DNA of 64,000 nt from Aliivibrio sp. 1S175 (GTDB lineage: Bacteria; Pseudomonadota; Gammaproteobacteria; Enterobacterales; Vibrionaceae): the NCBI RefSeq assembly GCF_001690985.1, contig NZ_MAJS01000023.1, positions 1-64,000 of the forward strand, in the 5' to 3' direction. Positions 57,000-64,000 of the stretch are shown here, in pieces; position 1 is the stretch's first letter; each line of letters begins with the position of its first letter. A model generated the notes under the pieces. The model was not told the DNA's origin. It saw nothing but the letters and a program-made list of their open reading frames with translations, and did not search any database. The position numbers and the translations under genes were made by a program.

Positions 57000-58331
57000 T
57001 TAGTTTATATAATGAACGCTAGACTCTGCTACTACGATATTCTGACTTATCACAACTCTATTACGACCGGCATTTTTTGCTTTATATAAAGCATCATCCG
57101 CTCGTGCAATGACTTCTGTAATTCGTTCGTTTTTCATTTCAGCCACCCCAAAACTACTGGTTAAGGGTTCATTATGACACCATAAATGATGTTCAATTGT
57201 ATGGCGGATCTGCTCTGCTTTTTCAGCAGCTTCTACTAAATTATGATTTGGGCTGAAAACAATAAACTCCTCCCCTCCCCAGCGGACCAAAAAGTCTGTA
57301 CTTTTGATAGCTCCCGTAATGACCAATACAAACTCTCTTAATATATCATCGCCGGTTTGATGGCCTAATTCATCGTTAACCTTTTTGAAATAATCAATAT
57401 CAATATAGATAACAGAAAATGTTTGCTTACCCCAGCGCACTTGTTGTGACATTCTATCAAGCCAAGCTCTCACCGCGTTTCGGTTTCGTGCTCCTGTTAA
57501 TGAATCACGATGAGCAAGCTCAGCAAACTCCACATTTTTTTCTTTTAGGCTGTCATTAAGGTTTTTTAGCCTACCTTCACGATAAGTACTTGCTTTAAGC
57601 TTTTTATTAAGCCTTTTCTGTTCATACCAAACATAACTCATGATTATTGCTAACCATACGTATAAAATACTTTTGAGTAATGTCGTTTCTTTTATCCAAA
57701 CGCCACGAAACTCAATGCTATTAATTGTTATGTCAAACTCACCATCAGCTACACCCGATGCGGTCGCAATTTCAATAATCGAAATATTAGAAAACTCTGG
57801 AGCGGCATGCTCAACAGCTACTTTATAATCTGCAATCCACCAAGTAAGAACTTGGAAGTCTGATAAATCAATCTCTTTTGGTCCAGTATTAAAACCAGGC
57901 TCATACTCAATACCGTTAAACTTTAGTGATGCTGCATCATTTCTTTTTGTATAAGCGGGGTTACTGTTACGCAAATAGACACGTAAACGGCCGTTAGGAT
58001 CTGTACTTTTATAATCAATATCTAACACTAATTTTGAATAATCAGAGAGATCTATTCCTTTAAAAATGCTGTCTGAAAGGTGAATAGCCGCCTCACAATA
58101 AGGCCAAGGATAGTTACCCCTTTTTAGTTCACATATTAAATTTGGTTGTCCATTACCATCAACAAGTCTTGATTCACTAATACCACCCACCTTAGTATCG
58201 TCAGCGGCATAATATGCATGCATATTTGGGCTAATCGTTATCGTTTTTGTATCACCGTAAAAATGATACCAAGTTAGGATACCAATAGAGAAAATTAACA
58301 TCCCTATTGTGATTTTTTGAAGTACTCGCAT
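57000..58331 (-). CDS. Membrane GGDEF diguanylate cyclase with periplasmic sensor
   Basis: The 443 residues comprise an N-terminal helix (about 5-22), a periplasmic beta-rich region (about 30-215) resembling a carbohydrate-binding jelly roll, a second helix (about 222-240), a coiled coil, and a GGDEF domain with an intact active site (RWGGEEF). The inhibitory site five residues upstream, normally RxxD, reads KSTD, so product inhibition may be weakened. It makes cyclic-di-GMP from GTP. GGATCACT precedes the ATG. A signal from an extracellular saccharide is a guess from the sensor fold. Confidence 0.9.
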   Translation of the reverse strand: MRVLQKITIGMLIFSIGILTWYHFYGDTKTITISPNMHAYYAADDTKVGGISESRLVDGNGQPNLICELKRGNYPWPYCEAAIHLSDSIFKGIDLSDYSKLVLDIDYKSTDPNGRLRVYLRNSNPAYTKRNDAASLKFNGIEYEPGFNTGPKEIDLSDFQVLTWWIADYKVAVEHAAPEFSNISIIEIATASGVADGEFDITINSIEFRGVWIKETTLLKSILYVWLAIIMSYVWYEQKRLNKKLKASTYREGRLKNLNDSLKEKNVEFAELAHRDSLTGARNRNAVRAWLDRMSQQVRWGKQTFSVIYIDIDYFKKVNDELGHQTGDDILREFVLVITGAIKSTDFLVRWGGEEFIVFSPNHNLVEAAEKAEQIRHTIEHHLWCHNEPLTSSFGVAEMKNERITEVIARADDALYKAKNAGRNRVVISQNIVVAESSVHYIN

Positions 58332-58686
58332 AGTGATCCTTTATACAAGCGTTTAAATCATAAGACACTCGTCTCAAAAAAATAATAACCCACTTAATTT
58401 TCATCGCAAAGTAATATCGTTAAAGTAATCCGTTAATCATTAATATTCAGCTTATTTTATGACAAAGTTCAAAAAACACATGGCTATAATTCACAAGTTG
58501 CAACATTGGATCGCAAAAATTAACTCATTGATTTTATAGTCAAGATAATGACTGCTCGTTATATCATTGACGAAAAAATAGAATTCATAGCTAAATAAAC
58601 CAGGCCATATTTATCTGACATAATTTATACATATAAAAAAGCGCCGTATTAAAAATACAGCGCTATTTTATATTTAGTCGAATAAT
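58332..58686. promoter_or_regulatory. Intergenic region upstream of GGDEF gene
   Basis: This is 355 bp without a gene. It holds the terminator of the outer-membrane protein gene (listed separately) and, by position, the GGDEF gene promoter. I see no operator or other element. Confidence 0.4.
58640..58664 (-). terminator. Terminator of MipA-like gene
   Basis: AGCGCCGTATT pairs with AATACAGCGCT with one mismatch over a 3-nt loop, with a T-run on the minus strand. Confidence 0.85.
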
Positions 58687-60042
58687 TTAAATATCGAATT
58701 GAACATAGATACTGTTGTAGTTACTGCCGCCTTTAATCCTGCCATATTGGGATGAATTTTCAAAAATAGCTGAACGGTGGTGAATACTATAACCAACCCA
58801 GACACCATCAAGATCTCGATGATTAAATAAATCGCCTAAATTGACATCAAAAGAGAAATCAAGATAATTTAACAATTTACTTTCTTTATAGCCCTTTTCA
58901 TCCATTTCAGACTGTTCAATATAGGAAACATGGTTAATGTACGAAAGGCCTTCTGCAACACCAAATCTCCATTTTATTGGCCATGGCACAGTTACATAAG
59001 CTTTAATTGCGACAACAAATTCAGAACTTAAATCTTGTACGTCTGATTTCCAATGCTGTACATAACCTGGAGTCAAGTAAAGGTCTATCGGCAAAGAAAA
59101 CAACTCATCTGTTAAAGGTAATCCATAAAACACAGACGTCATTTGATTATTGTAAGGATCTTTTTCTGTATCTAAATTAATAATATCGCCGATATTTGAA
59201 GGAGTCGCCCACCCATGTGCGATTCGTAAATACGGCTTATTTTTAATGTCTTTTCGGGAAGAAGTACCGCTATCGGTAAAAAAGCCCACCCCTAAGAAAT
59301 ATTCAAATTCCCAACGATTATCAATATATTCACTGCTATAGGCACTATCATCTAAACGAGAGACATAACTTCCTCCCAGAAGATATAAATTAGACGTAAC
59401 ATGGTAGCGAGACATAAAACCCGCTTTCACATCAACTCCTGCACTTAATCTGTCGTTAGTATCGTCATTTAAACCATAATAATAATTATTAAACTCGGCT
59501 TCTTTCCATCGAGTTTCAATACTTGGATTAAACCACCAGTCACCAGACTCAATTTCCGCACCTAATGTGAAATTCATATAAGCACGAAACTCAGGATCAA
59601 CCATTAGCTCTGAATCAAAAAACCACTCATCGTCAATATGGTAACGAACTTGAAAACCGGTATCGACAACATCTCCACCCGCTTGATTTTGAACTTCCTT
59701 AGGGAGATCAAAATAACGAAGTCTCATCAAGGCACTTAATTGCCATTCACTTTCTTGATATAAAAAAACGCCGCCTTCCATACCATTAATAAATACATAA
59801 TCATTCTCAAAAAACATCATCGGTATAAACGTTGATACTGTTTCAGTGTCCGTTTCATAAGGAATACTGGCCGTCCTAACGACCCCAGCGATACCCCACT
59901 GCTTTTCTTTTTCTGTAGAAGAGCTCCCAATGATCCCTTTAGCATTCTTATTATCAATCGTCTCGGCATTAGCCCAGCTAACAAGAAAAAATGAGATAAT
60001 AAAAAGAAGTGTCGGGTTCAAATTAAAAATGTACTTATGCAA
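58687..60042 (-). CDS. Outer-membrane beta-barrel protein, MipA/OmpV-like
   Basis: The 451 residues have a signal peptide (about 1-26, ending SWANA). Alternating beta-strand patterns run to a C-terminal aromatic residue set (IYVQFDI), typical of barrels. Residues about 45-240 follow the MipA/OmpV pattern (WGIAGVVR, IPMMFFENDYVFI, GGVFLY, LRYFD). At 451 residues it is much longer than ordinary MipA (about 250), so the C-terminal half is extra. Translation appears to begin at TTG (60042): an in-frame stop lies four codons upstream and no ATG or GTG fits the signal peptide. Confidence 0.78.
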   Translation of the reverse strand: MHKYIFNLNPTLLFIISFFLVSWANAETIDNKNAKGIIGSSSTEKEKQWGIAGVVRTASIPYETDTETVSTFIPMMFFENDYVFINGMEGGVFLYQESEWQLSALMRLRYFDLPKEVQNQAGGDVVDTGFQVRYHIDDEWFFDSELMVDPEFRAYMNFTLGAEIESGDWWFNPSIETRWKEAEFNNYYYGLNDDTNDRLSAGVDVKAGFMSRYHVTSNLYLLGGSYVSRLDDSAYSSEYIDNRWEFEYFLGVGFFTDSGTSSRKDIKNKPYLRIAHGWATPSNIGDIINLDTEKDPYNNQMTSVFYGLPLTDELFSLPIDLYLTPGYVQHWKSDVQDLSSEFVVAIKAYVTVPWPIKWRFGVAEGLSYINHVSYIEQSEMDEKGYKESKLLNYLDFSFDVNLGDLFNHRDLDGVWVGYSIHHRSAIFENSSQYGRIKGGSNYNSIYVQFDI

Positions 60043-60178
60043 AAGGATTCTCTAGATTAAATTAATGGTAAAAAAACAAACGCTTTAAGTAATTGAACTA
60101 AATATCGTTTCAATCACCTTTAAAATTTAAGTATAGTGTTACTACTAATGAATACTACTCCACATATTGAGAATCAAT

Positions 60179-60532
60179 GTGCAAATTTCTGAATTAATTA
60201 AATGCTTACAAGATATTCAAGCGACTCATGATGATGATCTTGAAGTCGTTACTGGAGAAGAATGGTTCCCAGAACAGCTATTAGCCTCAAATGTTCAACA
60301 TAATATGACTTTTTTACAATTTGACCGTATGCCTAGTGATATACCAGTAGAAATTGACGCTCGTGGTTTTCTAGAACATGAAGAGTTACTGATTAAGACA
60401 CTTATAAATAATGTTATCTTTAGTGAATTAGAGCCTGAAGCAATGGTCGAAAAACTAACATCAATGCTTATTTTTAGTCATGAAAATATCAGTTCAGATG
60501 TGATTGAACATTTCAACCAAGCAGAAAAGTAA
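60179..60532 (+). CDS. Hypothetical protein
   Basis: About 117 residues from the GTG at 60179, which has GAGA six bases upstream; a TTG at 60167 is in frame too. It is acidic, soluble and without motifs that I recognise (starts MQISELIKCLQDIQATHDDD, contains EEWFPEQLL). No operon partner is on its strand. Confidence 0.65.
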   Translation: MQISELIKCLQDIQATHDDDLEVVTGEEWFPEQLLASNVQHNMTFLQFDRMPSDIPVEIDARGFLEHEELLIKTLINNVIFSELEPEAMVEKLTSMLIFSHENISSDVIEHFNQAEK

Positions 60533-60557
60533 AAAGTAGGCCACGCTGCCTACTTTT
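60532..60557. terminator. Bidirectional terminator
   Basis: AAAAGTAGGC pairs with GCCTACTTTT over a 6-nt loop, between the hypothetical gene and the ECF transporter operon, which converge. Confidence 0.88.
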
Positions 60558-60583
60558 ATTATCTCTTTATCTTATTTATGGTA

Positions 60584-61426
60584 TTAATTGAATGGATACC
60601 AAAATAGCGACGTCTCAAACACTCGCTTTATAATCGCTAATACCACAATAACGAATAACCCTAACATAATCACTTTATCTGTTTTAGTTATCGCTTTTTC
60701 ACTAAACCACGTTCGACTTTTCCCTCGACCAAAACCTCTCAATACCATTGCATTTGATATTTCATCTGCTCTGTCTAAACTAGAAAAAATCAGTGGTCCT
60801 AATATCTTTGCTATATTACTAATTCGTGTAAATACGGGAACATTCTTCGATAAATCAACACCACGGGCCTGCTGTGCGTGCATAATATTTATAAAGTCAC
60901 TTTTAACTTCAGGCAAGTATCGTAACGTTAAGCTAACCGCATAAGCTATTTTATAAGGTAGACCAAGACGATGTAAGCTTGCTGCAAACTCTGTTGGGTG
61001 TGTTGTAAATACAAATACCAAAGCAATTGGGAACATACTAAAGTACTTTAACGTTACTGTTACTAAATAAAATAAGGTCTCTTGAGTAATTGCATAACTA
61101 CCAAAGATAGGCAATAAAACAGTCGTAGAACCCAACAATTCATTCCCTTGATTTGGCGCAAGTAAAAACATAAATACAGCATTCATACTTAATACAGTTG
61201 CAGTGCCAATCAAAAGAGGTTTATACGCAGAAAAAGGCACCTTCGTCTCTTTCAATAAATATAAACCGATCAGTATTAAGGGAATAATAATTCGCAAATC
61301 AAATGTGGTTAATACAACCGTTATCCATGTAATAAACAACAAAAACTTAGTCACACCATTTAACTGGTGTAACCAAGTACCAAGATCCACATAGTTAATA
61401 CCAAAACTTTGCTTATTAGTGGACAT
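60584..61426 (-). CDS. ECF transporter transmembrane T component
   Basis: About 280 residues and five to six helices, with the two Ala-Arg-Gly-type coupling motifs of EcfT/CbiQ (QQARGVD and LRGFGRG). It couples the ATPase to the substrate-binding S component. Start chosen at 61426 (MSTNKQSFG), which overlaps the ATPase gene stop by 11 nt and has GAGAG upstream; a TTG at 61453 is less likely. Last gene of the operon. Confidence 0.9.
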   Translation of the reverse strand: MSTNKQSFGINYVDLGTWLHQLNGVTKFLLFITWITVVLTTFDLRIIIPLILIGLYLLKETKVPFSAYKPLLIGTATVLSMNAVFMFLLAPNQGNELLGSTTVLLPIFGSYAITQETLFYLVTVTLKYFSMFPIALVFVFTTHPTEFAASLHRLGLPYKIAYAVSLTLRYLPEVKSDFINIMHAQQARGVDLSKNVPVFTRISNIAKILGPLIFSSLDRADEISNAMVLRGFGRGKSRTWFSEKAITKTDKVIMLGLFVIVVLAIIKRVFETSLFWYPFN

Positions 61427-63125
61427 TTTGTTTACTCTCATGCTCTGCTGCAATAAATTGCTGTATAAATCCTGTAATATTTTCTATCTCTAACTTTTCA
61501 GCTAATTGATACAAACTTGTCACTGTTAGATTTGCTTTATTAAGTAATTCGGGTTGACTGAAAACGTTAATCACAGCTTGATCGGCGATACATTGACTGT
61601 CAGCAATAACAATCGCTCGAGTTGTATGTTCTAAAACTAAATGCATGTCATGAGAAATAATAATGACCGTTAAACCTAGCTTTTGGTTTAATTGATTAAT
61701 AAATTCAAGCATCGAAGTGTAATTCTTGTAGTCTTGCCCTGCTGTTGGTTCATCTAGAATCAGTAATTCCGGCTCCAAAACTAAGATAGAAGCAATCGTC
61801 ACTCGTTTTTTCTGCCCATAACTTAATGCATCAATTGGCCAATGACGAAAACGACTTAATCCACATAGCTCTAACGCATTAAGGACTTTCTCTTCAATTT
61901 GAGTTTCAGATAACCCACAATTCACTAAACCAAAAGCAACTTCATCATAAATCATGTGATGAGATATCATATGATTCGGATTTTGAAGAACAACACCTAC
62001 CTTCTTAGAGCGCTCATAAATAGAAAGATCAGCTAAATCTTGTCCATTTAATAAAATAGCCCCTTGGTCTGGAGATAAAACACCCATAACAAGTTTAGTA
62101 ATCGTTGATTTGCCCGATCCATTTTTACCAAGGATTGAAACAAATTCACCTTTATTTACTATAAAAGATATATTTTCTAAGGCATTCACTTCATTGTCAT
62201 ACGAATACGTAAGTCCATTAACACTCAGCAACGGATTATCGATTTCAGATTGAATTGGTGTCGTATCCATATTTTTAAACCAAGCAGATACCGCTGGTTT
62301 TATTACATCAACAGGAATTTCTGATAAATTCGCAATATTGGGTACCATTGAAAGATCCAATCTACATTGCTTCAATAACGATACGTATAATGGCTCTCTG
62401 ATCCCATGCTTAGTTAATAGCGTCGATTGAATTAATGTATCAGGACTCATATCTGCAACGATTTCGCCGTGATCCATCAGTATAATACGATCGACTGAGC
62501 GATATAATACGTCTTCTAAACGGTGTTCGATGATAATGACGGTTTTTCCTCTGCTTTTATGCAGCTCATCAATGATATCAATCGTCGCTTTACCCGTTTT
62601 AGGATCAAGACTTGCTAAAGGTTCATCAAATAGAAGTAAATCGACATCATCAACCAAGATCCCGCCTAATGATACTCGTTGCTTTTGACCACCACTTAGA
62701 TCATAAGGTGATTTATTTAATAACGATTCTAAATCCACCATTTTTGCAGTATCACGAACAACTGGATACATTTTTGCTCGTGAAACCATTTGATTTTCAA
62801 GAGCAAAAGCAATGTCTTCACCTACAGTTAATCCCACAAACTGGCTGTCTGTGTCTTGTAGTACGGTTCCTACATTTTCCGTGTATTGTTCTATTTTCCA
62901 GTCAGAAACATCGTTACCATTAAGGTAAAGTTGACCTTCAACTTCACCTTTTATCGTATGCGGAATAAGGCCATTTAAGCATTGGCCTAATGTTGACTTT
63001 CCGCTGCCGCTAGGGCCGACAATTAAAATCTTTTCTCCTTGCTCTATCCTTAGATTGATATTTTTAAGCGTCGGCTTATCCTGTGACGCATATCGAAAAG
63101 AGAAGTTTGAAAAGGTTACGCTCAT
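61416..63125 (-). CDS. ECF transporter fused double ATPase (A-A')
   Basis: The 569 residues comprise two complete ABC ATPase domains. Domain 1 (about 1-230) has [21 protein letters not shown] and LLLFDEPLASLD. Domain 2 (about 295-540) has GKNGSGKST, LSYGQKKRVTIA and LLILDEPTAG. The fusion replaces the usual EcfA1/A2 pair. Both catalytic sites look intact. It energises uptake with the T component and the S component, which lies 3 bp upstream. Confidence 0.93.
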   Translation of the reverse strand: MSVTFSNFSFRYASQDKPTLKNINLRIEQGEKILIVGPSGSGKSTLGQCLNGLIPHTIKGEVEGQLYLNGNDVSDWKIEQYTENVGTVLQDTDSQFVGLTVGEDIAFALENQMVSRAKMYPVVRDTAKMVDLESLLNKSPYDLSGGQKQRVSLGGILVDDVDLLLFDEPLASLDPKTGKATIDIIDELHKSRGKTVIIIEHRLEDVLYRSVDRIILMDHGEIVADMSPDTLIQSTLLTKHGIREPLYVSLLKQCRLDLSMVPNIANLSEIPVDVIKPAVSAWFKNMDTTPIQSEIDNPLLSVNGLTYSYDNEVNALENISFIVNKGEFVSILGKNGSGKSTITKLVMGVLSPDQGAILLNGQDLADLSIYERSKKVGVVLQNPNHMISHHMIYDEVAFGLVNCGLSETQIEEKVLNALELCGLSRFRHWPIDALSYGQKKRVTIASILVLEPELLILDEPTAGQDYKNYTSMLEFINQLNQKLGLTVIIISHDMHLVLEHTTRAIVIADSQCIADQAVINVFSQPELLNKANLTVTSLYQLAEKLEIENITGFIQQFIAAEHESKQNVH

Positions 63126-63128
63126 TAA

Positions 63129-63680
63129 TTATGGCGCCTCAGTTAGGTTTGTACTTTGTTTTTTACGTTTTGCTAGGTTAGTCAAAATTAAATAACCAAC
63201 AATCGCAATCAAGGCCGTGTTGCCTGCAGCAATAATACAAAGTTGAGTAAATACTTTCGCAAATGGTTCAGCGTATAACACCGTATCTAAGAATGCAGAG
63301 GTGCCATAGCCAATAACATTACCCACAAAAGCCAATACTACAAATATTAGAAAATCTTTCTTATCAAAAAAACCTACTTCGATACGGTTTTTAGTTATGA
63401 TCGGGAATAAACCAATGATCATCCCAACAATACCAGAACCTAATACCCAAGTAAGCCAAACTCCCCAACCTGCAAATAAATCTGTCACCCAGTGACCAAT
63501 AAAACCGACTAAGAATCCAACAATTGGGCCGTACAATACTGAAAATAAAGCAAGAACAGCCATAGCAGGTTTTAGTGTTGTATTCGCAAACACAGGAATA
63601 CCAAACATAGGTAAGCCACCGATGCCATATAAAGCAGCACCAATAGCAATAACAACAACAGTTTTAGCAGAAAGGTTCAT
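63129..63680 (-). CDS. ECF transporter S component, UPF0397 family
   Basis: This 183-residue membrane protein has five to six helices ([35 protein letters not shown]). It matches the UPF0397/ECF-ribofla_trS-like S components that bind the transported vitamin or precursor. The substrate is not known from sequence. Comparative studies link some related S proteins to methionine precursors (MtsT), and a MetJ-like box upstream would agree. First gene of the S-A-T operon. Confidence 0.85.
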   Translation of the reverse strand: MNLSAKTVVVIAIGAALYGIGGLPMFGIPVFANTTLKPAMAVLALFSVLYGPIVGFLVGFIGHWVTDLFAGWGVWLTWVLGSGIVGMIIGLFPIITKNRIEVGFFDKKDFLIFVVLAFVGNVIGYGTSAFLDTVLYAEPFAKVFTQLCIIAAGNTALIAIVGYLILTNLAKRKKQSTNLTEAP

Positions 63681-63724
63681 AACGTTCGCCTTGAAGCAAA
63701 AGTGATATAGGAAGAAAGGCGCGT

Positions 63725-63772
63725 ATTATACAGTAACTCGAGCGGTTTGGAAATGTTTACATCTAGACGGCT
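63725..63772 (-). promoter_or_regulatory. ECF operon promoter with MetJ-like box
   Basis: On the minus strand, -10 TATAAT (63725-63730) and -35 TTTCCA (63748-63753) are 17 bp apart. Just upstream, AGCCGTCT AGATGTAA (63757-63772) resembles tandem met boxes AGACGTCT (7 of 8 and 5 of 8 matches). Confidence 0.5.
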
Positions 63773-63840
63773 ATTTGTTTTTATACACTCAAATAATCCC
63801 ATAAATTTAATATGTTATCTCTTACTGACTTATTACTTAC

Positions 63841-63893
63841 GTCTGGTTAAATTCCCACCGAGTATTTAGCCAATAATTACGTATATACCAGAC
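63841..63893. repeat. Inverted repeat upstream of ECF promoter
   Basis: GTCTGGT (63841-63847) and ACCAGAC (63887-63893) are perfect 7-bp complements separated by 39 nt. It lies upstream of the predicted -35, so a DNA-binding or adjacent-gene role is likelier than a leader RNA unless a second promoter exists. Confidence 0.45.
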
Positions 63894-64000
63894 ACTATCC
63901 CTAAATATAAGACCAGATAAGCAAATGATTTTACGTCTTCAAAATAAGCGGTCATATTTATAAATACAACAAAGTTTAGTGCTGCAGATACTTTTCATTA

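Larger units (their letters stand above)
63681..64000. promoter_or_regulatory. Upstream region of the ECF operon to window edge
   Basis: This is 320 bp without a gene. It contains the promoter and MetJ-like box (63725-63772) and a long-looped inverted repeat (63841-63893), listed separately. The right edge may include the end or start of another gene that I cannot see. Confidence 0.5.

Noticed and set aside
63681-64000. Vitamin riboswitch (TPP, FMN or cobalamin) ahead of the ECF operon
   Set aside because: None of the conserved core sequences of these riboswitches is present; the inverted repeat also lies upstream of the best promoter.

Overview
The window reads as chromosomal DNA of a marine gamma-proteobacterium of the Vibrionaceae, most likely Aliivibrio (fischeri/logei group). 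This rests on the AT-rich coding style, the aapJQMP, nrf, maeA, yccA and UPF0397 gene types, and the many cyclic-di-GMP and secreted-adhesin genes. The assignment is by pattern recognition only. I see no rRNA, tRNA, CRISPR array, insertion sequence or integrase.

Layout. (1) 1-16.7 kb is a surface-adhesion island. It holds the 3' part of a giant VCBS/cadherin/Ig-like repeat protein that is open at the left edge. A convergent three-gene type I secretion operon follows (two ABC half-transporters and an HlyD-like adaptor), and then a divergent HD-GYP cyclic-di-GMP phosphodiesterase. (2) 16.8-28.2 kb is mixed housekeeping: a ZntA-type metal pump behind a MerR/ZntR-like operator, a CBS-domain protein, a pseudo-receiver/TPR protein, YdiJ-type D-2-hydroxyglutarate dehydrogenase, DUF3334-like and DUF2786 proteins, a small Cys-containing protein behind a perfect FNR box, a GntR/UTRA regulator, and a siroheme synthase with a decayed methyltransferase tail. 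(3) 28.6-32.8 kb is the aapJQMP general amino-acid ABC transporter. (4) 33.0-42.7 kb has yccA, two Sel1-repeat proteins flanking a two-gene operon of a membrane NTPase-like protein and an MscS channel, a NUDIX-PAP2 fusion with a GNAT acetyltransferase, a PgpB-type phosphatase and a racemase remnant. (5) 42.7-50.6 kb is the nrf nitrite-ammonification cluster: nrfBCD-EXF on the minus strand, nrfA divergent on the plus strand, and an nrfG-like gene convergent with nrfA. The nrfB/nrfA intergenic region carries a perfect FNR box and a CRP-like palindrome. (6) 50.7-64 kb has an OMPLA phospholipase, hrpB, maeA, two small envelope genes including sanA, a GGDEF cyclase, a MipA-like outer-membrane protein, a small hypothetical gene and an ECF transporter (S, fused A-A', T).

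How the genes work together. The secretion operon, giant adhesin and HD-GYP protein form a plausible cyclic-di-GMP-linked adhesion module. The nrf genes form a complete electron path from quinol to nitrite plus its heme-attachment machinery. The two most unusual items are the secretion ABC pair and the NTPase-MscS operon. In the ABC pair, each partner has lost different ATPase motifs, so only one composite site could remain. In the operon, the NTPase-like partner lacks the P-loop lysine. Several enzymes also show changes at catalytic positions (OMPLA Asn to Asp, PAP2 PSGH to PSMN, receiver Asp to Glu). Start codons were re-chosen for several genes where an internal start has a better ribosome-binding site or signal peptide.
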